A stretch of DNA of 64,000 bases from JAPULR01 sp965238215 (GTDB lineage Bacteria > Chloroflexota > Dehalococcoidia > Lucifugimonadales > GCA-2712585). The DNA lies in contig OZ250180.1 in the NCBI GenBank assembly GCA_965238215.1, forward strand, positions 2,108,001-2,172,000, given 5' to 3'. The notes beneath the pieces are model-generated. The model was not told where the DNA came from. It saw only the letters and a list, made by a program, of their open reading frames with translations, and made no database searches. The position numbers and the translations under genes were made by a program. Below are positions 34,000-42,507 of this stretch, piece by piece. The number at the start of each line of letters is the position of its first letter. Positions within the stretch are counted from its first letter, which is position 1.

Positions 34000-34109
34000 C
34001 TAGTCTCCAGATTTGAATTGGGTAGTTGTTCAGTTTATCACCAAGCGGCCAATAACTGAATCCCAAGGGTCGCTTGCACGTAGGGGCTGTGGGGGATATA
34101 TTGCAATTG

Positions 34110-35174
34110 ATGATGATGGAAGTAACATGCAGCAGGTGCGGAGAACGGGACGCCTTTTCTTTTGACGTTTTGGCATGTCGTCAATGCAGAGGCCCCCTGG
34201 ACGTGGCCGACGGCACTTACGAGCCGCCCGCCGATCCCGTAACTTTGGGCGAAGGGAACACCCCGGTGGTCCGCCTCTCCAACGTCGGCCAGATTTTGGG
34301 GATGGGCAAACTCTACGGCAAGCTGGAGTTTCTGAACCCCACCGGCTCTTTCAAAGACCGGGGTTCGGCCGTGCTGGTGTCTGTTCTTCGAAGCGAGGGG
34401 GTTCGGAGCGTGGCGGAAGATTCGTCGGGCAATGCGGGGGCGTCGGTGGCGGCCTACTGCGCGCAGGCGGGCATAGAGGCGACGATCTTCGCTCCGGCGT
34501 CGGCGTCTCCGATGAAGCTGCAACAGATTAGTTTCTACGGCGCGCGGGTGGTGAAGGTGGAGGGTGGACGGGCGGCGGTGGCGGTGGCGTGCCGTCAGTA
34601 TTGCCTGGGAGAGAGGATGGTCTACGCATCCCACAATCTCAGCCCGCTTTTCATAGAAGGAACGAAGAGCTTCGCCGTAGAGGCTGCGTCGCAAATGTGC
34701 GAAATGCCGCAGCACGTGCTCTTTCCTGTGGGCAACGGTTCACTGCTAATAGGAGCGTGGAAGGGATTCAAGGGACTGGCAGATTCGGATGTGCCGGCAA
34801 CAAAGCCTGCGCTGCATTGCATACAATCGGAAGCGTGCATGCCCGTGGTGGCGGCGTTTGGGGGTCGGGATTGGATGCCTCCACAGGGGGGTGTGGCTAC
34901 AGTCGCGGGGGGCATCGCCGTAGAGAGGCCGCCGCGGCTGCGTCAGGTCCTGGACGCGCTGGCAGACAGCGGTGGGGAGGCTGTGGCCGTTGCGGAGCAT
35001 GACATAGTCCGGTGGCAGCGTCGCCTGAGCGTGGATGAGGGGTTGTTCGTGGAGCCGACGTCAGCATCGGCGCTGGCGGGCCTGGAGTCTCTGCTGGAGG
35101 CTGGGAAGATTGAGCCGGAGGAGACGACGCTGGTTGCGTTGACGGGCTTCGGGTTCAAGGACCGGATTCCGTAG
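34110..35174 (+). CDS. Threonine synthase-like PLP enzyme (copy 1)
   Basis: 354 aa from the first ATG of an ATG-ATG-ATG run at 34110. An N-terminal zinc ribbon (CSRCGE, CRQC) precedes the PLP fold-type II domain; the PLP lysine is in NPTGSFKDRGS, and SSGNAGASVAA binds the phosphate. The protein is shorter than most threonine synthases and shares its architecture with the gene at 39733. Which of the two makes threonine is not clear. It converts, or resembles enzymes converting, O-phosphohomoserine to threonine. Confidence 0.8.
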   Translation: MMMEVTCSRCGERDAFSFDVLACRQCRGPLDVADGTYEPPADPVTLGEGNTPVVRLSNVGQILGMGKLYGKLEFLNPTGSFKDRGSAVLVSVLRSEGVRSVAEDSSGNAGASVAAYCAQAGIEATIFAPASASPMKLQQISFYGARVVKVEGGRAAVAVACRQYCLGERMVYASHNLSPLFIEGTKSFAVEAASQMCEMPQHVLFPVGNGSLLIGAWKGFKGLADSDVPATKPALHCIQSEACMPVVAAFGGRDWMPPQGGVATVAGGIAVERPPRLRQVLDALADSGGEAVAVAEHDIVRWQRRLSVDEGLFVEPTSASALAGLESLLEAGKIEPEETTLVALTGFGFKDRIP

Positions 35175-35272
35175 AGGGGTGGCGGGTGGGGGGGGCTTTC
35201 CCACGTGCGCTTGAAGCATAATGGCTGTTCAAGAAGGGCAATCAAGGGCTGAGAGATTCGCGGGACGAATGT

Positions 35273-36060
35273 CTATAGGTCTTTCCACCGCAGCATCATC
35301 GGGCCCAGGGGCATGGACACAAAGGCCGTCCCCGTAAGAGCCCCCATCTCCGGGAACAACGGATTCTGTCCGTTGAAACCCTTCTCGATGGCGTCTGCCG
35401 CGTACCTGAATGAAGAAATGAACCCCAGCCACTTGAATAGTCTGGGAGCGTCGTCAAAGGTGTAGAAAACCGGCGAGAGCAAGACGAATACTATGCCCAG
35501 CATGCTGTTTGTGATCATGCCGACATTCATGTCCGGGGCCAAGCTGACCACAACAAGGGTGGCTCCCGTAATGGTCACGATTACGGCAAAATAAATAGAG
35601 GCATCGTCCAGTGAATGGCGTAATCGGCGCCTGCCAGCTTGGCAAAGAGGAGAATTAGCGTCACTAGGACCACCGAATGTAGTATGCCGTAGCCCAATGT
35701 GCCTATGGCGTGGGAGGCCTTCGATACCGGCATCGTTATGAGAAGGCGCAGCATTCGCGTGAAGCGATCCATAAGCGTCCACTGTCCCACGTTGGCCCCG
35801 ACGGCTTGTCCGATACCCAGAATTAGCGTACCCACCAGAATTCGAAAGCTGGCCTCGAAGCGTTCCGGAGCAATAGCCGTGGCCCAGTAGAACATACTCA
35901 GCGGGATGATCAGCGATCCCATGGCGTGCCATAGCAGATGCCGCCTCGTAACGATGACCTTGATCTCCAGTATCGACCAGGAGTCCAGCAGAAATTTTTT
36001 CCAACTGCCCGCGGCAATTACCCCATCGGCGTTGGTCTCTATCCGGTTCGTCCGCTTCAT
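35273..36060 (-). pseudogene. ABC-2 type transporter permease (DrrB-like) broken by a frameshift
   Basis: The N-terminal half, from the ATG at 36060, reads as a permease in one frame and stops after AIHWTMPLFILP. The C-terminal half continues in another frame from about 35600 (IYFAVIVTITGATLVVVSLA onward) to 35273. Together they would give ~262 aa with six membrane segments, the normal size of DrrB-type permeases. The break lies in the CTATTTATTTTGCCG stretch near 35585-35605, where a 1-base indel restores the frame. It may be a real mutation or a sequence error. The start overlaps the ATPase gene by 4 bp. Confidence 0.75.
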
Positions 36061-36962
36061 TCTTCTGTGGTGTCTTTGCCGCCAATGACGGAGAAATACA
36101 CGTCCTCCATGCTGGTCTTGGAGATGGAAAACTCTGTAATGCCCAGAGTCTGGGCCTGCTCAATCATCTCTTGATGGCTGGCGCCGTAGACTATCTTTGT
36201 TGAGCCGACGTCAGTATCGTCAGGGGTGTATGTGAGCTTGAACTCCCCCGTGATGTGTGATCGCAGTCCGTCCAGCGTGTCTAGCTCTTTGATGACCCCC
36301 TTGTGCATGATGGCGATTCTGTCGCAGAGGGTCTCCGCTTCCTCCATATAGTGGGTGGTAATCAGCACGCTGCTGCCCTGTTCCTTTCTCTCCCGTATCC
36401 ACTTCCAGATCTCGCGTCGAGTTATGGGGTCCAGACCGGTGGTGGGTTCATCCAGAAGAAGCAGCTTTGGCTGGGCCAGCCATGCCATGGCCAACATGAT
36501 CCGTTGTCTTTCTCCCCCCGACAAAGTGGCAAAGACGCGGTTCTCAAAACCATGCATTTCCAGTTCGTCAATTAGCTGGTGCGCCCTTTCAGTGGCCGAC
36601 TTGGCCGATAGTCCCCGGAGTTTGCCAAAGATGCTGAGGGTATGGAAAACGGAGCAATCCCATAAGACAAGCAAGTCCTGGGGAACGACGCCCATGAAAT
36701 GCTTTACCCGGGTTGGATCTGACTCTACGTCAACGCCGAAAACCCGAATCTGCCCGGAGGTAATGCTTGTTTCCGTAGTGATCTGGCGGACAAAGGAAGT
36801 CTTGCCGGAGCCGTTGGGACCCAGCAGGCCGAGGATTTCCGAGGGGCCTATGGTGAGGGAGATGCCACGATTGGCCCAGATTCCGCCGGGGTACTGCTTG
36901 GATACGGACTCTGCCACCAGGGGCAGGGAAGCTTGGGTCGAGGCGTCGACGGATTCCGACAC
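36057..36962 (-). CDS. ABC transporter ATP-binding protein (DrrA-like)
   Basis: 301 aa from a GTG at 36962, preferred over the ATG at 36992 because GGAGG lies 8 nt upstream. Walker A is GPNGSGKTS, the signature LSGGERQRI, Walker B LLLDEPTTGLDP. This DrrA/CcmA-type ATPase pairs with the ABC-2 permease that follows with 4-bp overlap, forming a two-gene exporter for a lipophilic compound, antibiotic or polysaccharide. Confidence 0.87.
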   Translation of the reverse strand: MSESVDASTQASLPLVAESVSKQYPGGIWANRGISLTIGPSEILGLLGPNGSGKTSFVRQITTETSITSGQIRVFGVDVESDPTRVKHFMGVVPQDLLVLWDCSVFHTLSIFGKLRGLSAKSATERAHQLIDELEMHGFENRVFATLSGGERQRIMLAMAWLAQPKLLLLDEPTTGLDPITRREIWKWIRERKEQGSSVLITTHYMEEAETLCDRIAIMHKGVIKELDTLDGLRSHITGEFKLTYTPDDTDVGSTKIVYGASHQEMIEQAQTLGITEFSISKTSMEDVYFSVIGGKDTTEE

Positions 36963-37038
36963 AAGAGAGACCTCCAAACTGCATGGGAACATTGAAGAAT
37001 GTACCAGCTTGGAGTTAAAGCATCAATGAAAGCCGGGT

Positions 37039-38115
37039 TTAGAAGGCTTTGGGGATTTCCAGTTCTTTGCAGATCTCGTCGAACCATTCCACCACCTCCC
37101 GATGGAGGGGGATGCCGTTGCGTCGACGTTCCTGCTCGGTCTCCCATTCCAGCTGTCCCGCGACAAGCACACGGTCGTGGCCCGGCGCGGGGGGCGTCTC
37201 CTTTAGGGTCCGCATGTAATCGTCCATCATGGCCTTGAACTCGCCGGTGTCGGCGAAGGCCTCCACATCGTAGGCGGCGACGAAATGGGCGAAGGTTCCG
37301 CGTCCTCGCCCAGCGCCGAAGCCGCTAAGGGAGAGGACGCCGCAGAGGATGTCCACGATGCAGGCTAGGCTGTAGCCTTTGTGGGAGCCGGTTTCACGCA
37401 CACTGCCCAGGGGCAACAGACGGTGGGGAGAAGGTGCGGGGGTTGGTTCCATCACGGGCCGGCCCTCGTCGTCGGCGAGCCAGCCGGGGAGAAGGTCGAC
37501 TCCCAGGCGGCGGGCGATGTGGACCTTGTTGTCAGGGATGACGCTGGTGGCGGCGTCGAAGACGAAGGGCGGCTCCTTATCGGTGGGGGCGGCAAGGGCG
37601 ATGGGGTTGGTGCCGAGGCGGGGGATGCTGCCAAAGGTGGGGACCACGGTGGGCGGGCAGCTGGTCATGCAAACGCCGATCATGTCGTGCTTGAGGGGAA
37701 TCATGGCGTGGTAAGCAGCCATGCCCAGGTGCTTGCCGTTCGTCATCGTTACCATGCCGACGCCGGTCTGCCGGGCCTTGGCGACGGCGATGTCCATGGC
37801 CCTGGGGGTGGTGATTATGCCCAGCCCATTGTCGGAGTCGACGGTGGCGGCGGAGAGGGATTCGCGGAGGACGCGGATTTGAGGGCGTGGGTTGAGTGCG
37901 CCCTCCTGGTAGCGCTGGACGTACTGGCGCAGCAGGTTAGAGACGCCGTGGGTGTCGACGCCGCGCAGGTCGGCGGACACGAGTACGTCGGCGGCGATGC
38001 GGGCGTCTTCCTTGGGCACGGACATCTTGCGGAAAATGGCCGTTACGGTGGAGCGCAGGGGTGCTTCGTCGATGCGCACAGTGTCCTGTTCCTTCAGCTT
38101 GAACTGTTCTAGCAT
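37039..38115 (-). CDS. Ldh family oxidoreductase (malate/L-lactate/ureidoglycolate dehydrogenase type)
   Basis: 358 aa. The family's segments are clear: SADLRGVDTHGVSNL (near 50), GNKHLG-like NGKHLGMAAYHAMI, GTNPIALAAPT and the C-terminal GSHKGYSLACIVDILCGVLSG-type stretch. These NAD(P)-dependent enzymes oxidise 2-hydroxyacids and are unrelated to classical LDH. A GGAGGAACC site precedes the ATG. No cotranscribed partner; 76 bp from the DrrA-like gene. Confidence 0.88.
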   Translation of the reverse strand: MLEQFKLKEQDTVRIDEAPLRSTVTAIFRKMSVPKEDARIAADVLVSADLRGVDTHGVSNLLRQYVQRYQEGALNPRPQIRVLRESLSAATVDSDNGLGIITTPRAMDIAVAKARQTGVGMVTMTNGKHLGMAAYHAMIPLKHDMIGVCMTSCPPTVVPTFGSIPRLGTNPIALAAPTDKEPPFVFDAATSVIPDNKVHIARRLGVDLLPGWLADDEGRPVMEPTPAPSPHRLLPLGSVRETGSHKGYSLACIVDILCGVLSLSGFGAGRGRGTFAHFVAAYDVEAFADTGEFKAMMDDYMRTLKETPPAPGHDRVLVAGQLEWETEQERRRNGIPLHREVVEWFDEICKELEIPKAF

Positions 38116-38166
38116 GGGTTCCTCCGAGATGAAGTTATGGGGGTTCTGAAGGCGCGAGAACGACGA

Positions 38167-38356
38167 GATTCTTCACTCCGCTGCGCTGCGTTCAGAATGA
38201 CATGTGGGGGGTGCGCTACGTTCAGAATGACATGTGGGGGGTACGCTACGTTCAGAATGACATGTAGGGGGTGCGCTACGTTCAGAATGACATGTGGGGG
38301 GTGCGCTGCGTTCAGAATGACATGTGGGGGGTGCGCTACGTTCAGAATGACATGTG
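38167..38356. repeat. 30-bp tandem repeat, six copies, seeded by a dispersed repeat
   Basis: TTCAGAATGACATGT recurs at 38191, 38221, 38251, 38281, 38311 and 38341, exactly 30 bp apart, joined by GGGGGGTGCGCTACG with single-base variants. The left edge (GATTCTTCACTCCGCTGCG) matches the dispersed element at 16668-16710. There are no variable spacers, so it is not CRISPR. It lies in the 553-bp gap 38116-38668, which holds only repeats. Confidence 0.92.
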
Positions 38357-38406
38357 GTCTTGGGAATACCACGTAAGGGGATGAAAATAGGTGTGGTTGA
38401 ACAAGC

Positions 38407-38629
38407 GGGCGGTTCGCGAACCGCCCCTACGGTGGGACGGGGGGCTGGATTCCAGCCTGCGCGGGAATATCAGGATGGGGCGCGGAATGACGATGGGGGC
38501 GCGGGAAAAACGGGAAGGGATGGATTCCAGCCTGCGCGGGAAAACGGAAGGGGGAGGGTGAATGGCGGCATGGTGGGCGGAATGGCATGCAATTGACATG
38601 GTGCAGGCAGGTTTGAAACCTGCCCCTAC
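38407..38629. repeat. Cluster of dispersed palindromic repeats
   Basis: 38407-38430 is an exact copy of the 21002 palindrome. GGATTCCAGCCTGCGCGGGA occurs twice (near 38452 and 38521). 38606-38629 is the related GGCAGGTTTGAAACCTGCCC form followed by CTAC. No coding signal is seen between 38357 and 38668. Confidence 0.8.
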
Positions 38630-38668
38630 AGGTTCATTCACTAGGCATGGTGACTTTGTAAACATCAC

Positions 38669-39454
38669 TTAACGGCGGGGGCTGTCTAGGGTGACGCCGC
38701 CGTCGACGGGCAGGGCGACGCCGGTGACCCAGCGTGCTTCGTCGCTGGCCAGGTAAAGGGCGGCGTAGGCTATGTCCCAGGAGTTGCCTTCGATTCCTAG
38801 TGGTGAGGCGCTGCGGCGAAGGTCCCGCATCTCCTCCGACATTCCGCCCGCCACCATGGACGTGTAGGCGGGCCCCGGCAGGATGCAGTTCACGCGGATG
38901 CCGTCGCGGGCGTGGTCGATGGCCATGGCCTGGGTGAGGGGGATGACGGCGCCCTTGGAGACGGTGTAGGGGGTCATGCCCCGGGGCCGGATGGCGGAAA
39001 TGGAGGAGACGTTGACGATGGCGCCGCCGCCCGAGGCGACCATGACGGGTATGGCGTGCTTGCTGGCGAGAATCATGCTGGTCAAATTTACGGACATGAC
39101 CCTATCCCATTCGTTCTGGCTGACTTCCGTGACCCGCCCCGGCCCGTTGATGCCCACGTTGTTGTGGAGGACGTGAAGGGCGCCGTATCTATCCAGGGCG
39201 GCCTGCACCATGGCGCGGCACTGCTCCTCCTGGGTAACGTCTGCTACGAAGACGCTGGCCTCGCCGCCTTCCTCCTGGATTGCCTCGAGGGTCTTGGCGG
39301 CGCGTTCTTCGACGTTGTCCACGAGGAGCACCTTTGCGCCTTCGCGGGCGAAAAGGATGCTGACGGCCTTGCCGTTACCCATGACGTCGCCGCGAGCGCC
39401 GGCTCCGGTGACGATGGCCACCTTGTCTTGTAGTCTAGGCTTGCGGTTGTTCAT
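38669..39454 (-). CDS. SDR family oxidoreductase (classical short-chain dehydrogenase)
   Basis: 261 aa. The cofactor motif TGAGARGDVMGNG is an extended TGxxxGxG form; HNNVG follows, and the catalytic YTVSK carries the tyrosine and lysine. The C-terminus WVTGVALPVDGG is the usual SDR end. An NAD(P)-dependent alcohol or ketone oxidoreductase with unknown substrate. It is monocistronic, between two repeat-rich gaps. Confidence 0.9.
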   Translation of the reverse strand: MNNRKPRLQDKVAIVTGAGARGDVMGNGKAVSILFAREGAKVLLVDNVEERAAKTLEAIQEEGGEASVFVADVTQEEQCRAMVQAALDRYGALHVLHNNVGINGPGRVTEVSQNEWDRVMSVNLTSMILASKHAIPVMVASGGGAIVNVSSISAIRPRGMTPYTVSKGAVIPLTQAMAIDHARDGIRVNCILPGPAYTSMVAGGMSEEMRDLRRSASPLGIEGNSWDIAYAALYLASDEARWVTGVALPVDGGVTLDSPRR

Positions 39455-39580
39455 CTCTTTTTCCCTTGGAAGACGAGGATGGTCCCTATTCTACTCTGTC
39501 TTCTTGTCCTAAACACGGCGTCATTGCCGTAAGGGGCGGCAAGGAGGAACGCCCCTGCGGAATGGTTGGGAGGCAAGACT

Positions 39581-39732
39581 GGATTCCGGCTCGGGGGCCG
39601 GAATGACGGTTGTGCAAAAGTCTCCATACGCGAGGACAAGGGGGGGAGCGAGGATGGGTCCCCGCATGCGCTAGGACAAGGGGGGGGAGTTTCACCCCCA
39701 TCCCAACCTTCCCCCGTCAGGGGGGAAGGGGT
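39581..39732. repeat. MITE-like right-end fragment and dispersed repeats
   Basis: 39581-39625 matches the right half of the element at 21056-21177, from GGATTCCGGC to TGCAAAAGTCTCC. 39653-39687 is a GTCCCCGCATGCGC unit of the 25651 family. 39691-39732 copies the TTCACCCCCATCCC hairpin of 22841-22913 and abuts the stop codon at 39733. Confidence 0.65.
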
Positions 39733-40905
39733 TTATAGATCCAGCAGGTCCATGTATTTGTAGCCGGAGCCGGTGTTCATCAGGATTACGGTCTCAGAGC
39801 CGGTTAGGAAGTTCTGGTCGAGGAGCTTTTTGAGGCCGACGAGGGTGGCGGCGCCTTCAGGGGCGGCGAATACGCCCTCCGCCGCGCCCATCTCCGTCAT
39901 GGCGTCGATCATCTCCCGGTCGGAGACGGCGATGGCGGTGCCGCCGGTTTCCCGCAGCACTTTCAGGATGATGTAGTCGGCGAAGACGGCGGGAACCCGC
40001 AGGCCGGCGGCGTCTGTGCTGGCGTCGGGCCACGGCTCGGCGGAATCCTTGCCGTCGTTGAAGGCTTTGACCAAGGGTTGACAGCCCTCGGCCTGAATGC
40101 AGACGAACTTGGGTTGGGGGCTGTCTATCCAACCGAGTTGTTGGAGTTCCTGGAAGGCTTTGTGCATGCCTACGATGCCGGTGCCGCCGCCAGTGGGGTA
40201 GACGATAACGTCGGGCGCGCGCCAGCCCAGGTCCATTGCCAGCTCCAGGGCCATGGTCTTCTTGCCCTCGGCGCGGTAGGGTTCGCGGAGGGTTGAGAGG
40301 TCGAAGAGTTTTTCTTTCTCTGCCATTTCCTGAGATAAGCGACCAGCGTCGTTGATAAGACCTTCGATAAGGAAGAGGCGAGCGCCGAGGGCGCGGCATT
40401 CCAGCTGGTTGGCGAGCGGGGCGTCATTTGGCATGAACACGGTGGCCTCGAGTCCGCCCTTAGCGGCGTAGGCGGCAAGGGCCCCGCCGGCGTTGCCCGC
40501 TGTGGGCATGGTGACGCGCATTTCGCCCACTTCCTTGGCCTTGGATACGGCGGCGGAGAGGCCGCGAGCCTTGAAGGAGCCGGTGGGGTTCAAGCCCTCG
40601 TCCTTGATATAGAGGTTTTCCAGCCCAAGGGTAGCGCCCAGGTTTTTGGCGCGCATCAGGGGCGTGGCCCCCTCTCCCAGAGTCACCAGGTTGCCGACAT
40701 CTATGACAGGCATCATCTCGAAGAAGCGCCACATATTGCTGGGGCGGCTCTGGAAGGCGTCCCGGGAAACGTTCTTGCCCACGGCAGCCAGGTCGTATCG
40801 CGCGTAGAGCACGCGGCCACAGTCGGGGCAGGTGCGGATGGGTTGTTCGTGGGGATGCTCCTTGTGGCACCAGGTGCACTGGAGATGGGTAAAGTAGCTC
40901 TTCAT
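39733..40905 (-). CDS. Threonine synthase (copy 2)
   Basis: 390 aa from the ATG at 40905 (AGGAG 7 nt upstream); the GTG two codons earlier is too close to that site. An N-terminal zinc ribbon (CTWCHKEH, CPDCGR) precedes the PLP domain: lysine in NPTGSFKARGL, phosphate loop PTAGNAGGALAAY, and GGGTGI further on. Length and motifs fit threonine synthase better than the copy at 34110. It is divergent from the aminotransferase gene at 41007. Confidence 0.87.
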   Translation of the reverse strand: MKSYFTHLQCTWCHKEHPHEQPIRTCPDCGRVLYARYDLAAVGKNVSRDAFQSRPSNMWRFFEMMPVIDVGNLVTLGEGATPLMRAKNLGATLGLENLYIKDEGLNPTGSFKARGLSAAVSKAKEVGEMRVTMPTAGNAGGALAAYAAKGGLEATVFMPNDAPLANQLECRALGARLFLIEGLINDAGRLSQEMAEKEKLFDLSTLREPYRAEGKKTMALELAMDLGWRAPDVIVYPTGGGTGIVGMHKAFQELQQLGWIDSPQPKFVCIQAEGCQPLVKAFNDGKDSAEPWPDASTDAAGLRVPAVFADYIILKVLRETGGTAIAVSDREMIDAMTEMGAAEGVFAAPEGAATLVGLKKLLDQNFLTGSETVILMNTGSGYKYMDLLDL

Positions 40906-41006
40906 GGACACGCTCCTTGAGGCTAAGTTGCCGATATTGTATCATTACGCCTTACCGTTCCCCAGGCCGGGGCCGCGCCATTTTGCTTTCCAGGAGAGGA
41001 ATTGAC

Positions 41007-42341
41007 ATGAGCGTCATAGACGAGAGATATATTCTCAAGCATCCCAAGTCGGCGGAAGTTTTCCGGGAAGCGTCGGACGTGTTTGCCGACGGCGTGACCC
41101 ACGACACGCGCTACGTGATGCCCTTCCCTCTGGTGATGACCCACGGGCGGGGGCCTATGAAGTGGGACGTAGACGGGAACGAGTACGTGGACTACGTTTG
41201 CGGACACGGCTCCCTGATTCTGGGCCATTCGCACCCGGCCATTACGCTGGCCGTGGCAGAGCAGGTGAACCGGGGGACGCATCTGGGCGGCAACACGGAG
41301 TTGGAGCTTCGATGGGCCAAGGCCATTCGAGAGCTTGTCCCCTCGGTGGAGAAGTTGCGGTTCCACAGTTCGGGCACGGAGGCCACCATGATGGCCATGC
41401 GGTTGGCCCGGGCGTACACGGGCCGCAACAAGATTGTGAAGTTTCAAGACCACTTCCACGGTTGGCACGACTACGCCAGCGCGGGTTCCGACGGCGGAAC
41501 CGGGGGGATTCCCGCTTCTACCTGGGAGTCTATGATAGTCCTGCCCTCCGGCGACATCAACGCGGTGGAGGAAACTCTTGGGGCGGACGGCGACGTGGCG
41601 GCGGTGATTGCGGAACCGACGGGCGCTCACATGGGACAGTATCCGCTCCGGCTGCCCGGTTTTCTGCACTCGTTGAGGGAGGTTACGGAGCGGTACGGGG
41701 TATTGATGATATTGGACGAGGTGGTGACGGGGTTCCGCGTGTCCAGCGGTGGGGCGCAGGCGCGTTACGGCGTGAAGCCGGACTTGACGACCATGGCGAA
41801 GATTGTGGCCGGCGGGCTGCCGGGAGGCGTGGTTGGCGGCCGGGCGGACGTTATTGACATGATTGCCCACACGGGGAACCCGGAATGGGACAACAACCGC
41901 AGAGTCGCGCACCCGGGGACCTTCAACGCCAATCCCCTATCGGCGGCGGCGGGAGCTGCATGCCTGGAGATGCTGGCCCGGGAGCCGATCAACGAGCGGG
42001 CCGACGAGATGGCGGGCAGGCTGCGGAGGGGATTGAACGAGGTTATGGGGAAGATGGAAGTCAGCGGCGTGGCCTATGGCGTCAGTTCCCTGGTAATGGT
42101 GGCCTTCGGGGTGGAGATTGCGCCGGAGGAGATGTGGAAGCTGTCGTCCAGGCAGATACACGCGGCGGCCAAGCCCGGCGCGGCTCAGGGGTTCAAGCGG
42201 GCGATGCTAAACGCGGGGGTGGACATCATGGGCGGTCGGGGCTTCATAGTTTCGGCGTCGCATTCGGAGGCTGAGGTGGATAGAACGCTGGGGGCCTTCG
42301 AGGAGTGCCTGGCAGCGATGCGGGAGGACAACCTGGTGTAA
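41007..42341 (+). CDS. Class III aminotransferase, glutamate-1-semialdehyde 2,1-aminomutase-like
   Basis: 444 aa from the ATG at 41007 (CAGGAGAGGA site). It has HSSGTEATMMAMRLARA, DHFHGWHDYA, the cofactor aspartate in LILDEVVTGFR (here ILDEVVTGFR) and the PLP lysine in TMAKIVAGGLPGG. GSA aminomutase makes 5-aminolevulinate for heme, but many relatives act on other amino acids. No hem genes are next to it, so the role in tetrapyrrole synthesis is uncertain. Confidence 0.85.
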   Translation: MSVIDERYILKHPKSAEVFREASDVFADGVTHDTRYVMPFPLVMTHGRGPMKWDVDGNEYVDYVCGHGSLILGHSHPAITLAVAEQVNRGTHLGGNTELELRWAKAIRELVPSVEKLRFHSSGTEATMMAMRLARAYTGRNKIVKFQDHFHGWHDYASAGSDGGTGGIPASTWESMIVLPSGDINAVEETLGADGDVAAVIAEPTGAHMGQYPLRLPGFLHSLREVTERYGVLMILDEVVTGFRVSSGGAQARYGVKPDLTTMAKIVAGGLPGGVVGGRADVIDMIAHTGNPEWDNNRRVAHPGTFNANPLSAAAGAACLEMLAREPINERADEMAGRLRRGLNEVMGKMEVSGVAYGVSSLVMVAFGVEIAPEEMWKLSSRQIHAAAKPGAAQGFKRAMLNAGVDIMGGRGFIVSASHSEAEVDRTLGAFEECLAAMREDNLV

Positions 42342-42395
42342 GGGGCTGGAGCGGTTTTCGGGAGGCGATAGAACCCTTTATTTGGACAGTGATTA

Positions 42396-42424
42396 TTGAC
42401 AATAAGTCTATGTCTCCATAATAT
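42396..42424 (+). promoter_or_regulatory. Promoter of the peptide-type binding protein gene
   Basis: TTGACA (42396-42401), 17-bp spacer, TAATAT (42419-42424). A consensus -35 and 4/6 -10 give a start near 42431 and a ~75-nt leader. Confidence 0.72.
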
Positions 42425-42507
42425 ACCGCTTAAGCGAACACGAACGTAGAATCGTCACGTCCGCGCTTTGAAGCGCATCATAAATAAGGAAGCGTAAGGA
42501 GATGTTC

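Noticed and set aside
35581..36163. Two separate genes at the DrrB-like locus
   Set aside because: The two frames supply complementary halves of one permease; the N-terminal part of the 35273-36163 frame is nonsense.
38167..38356. Possible CRISPR array (regular 30-bp period)
   Set aside because: The whole period repeats with single-base changes and no variable spacers; no cas genes nearby. It is a tandem repeat.
38109..38372. Minus-strand ORF encoding repeated HVILNVAHPP
   Set aside because: It is the translation of the 30-bp tandem array and its seed repeat. The same kind of false ORF arises from this repeat in many genomes.
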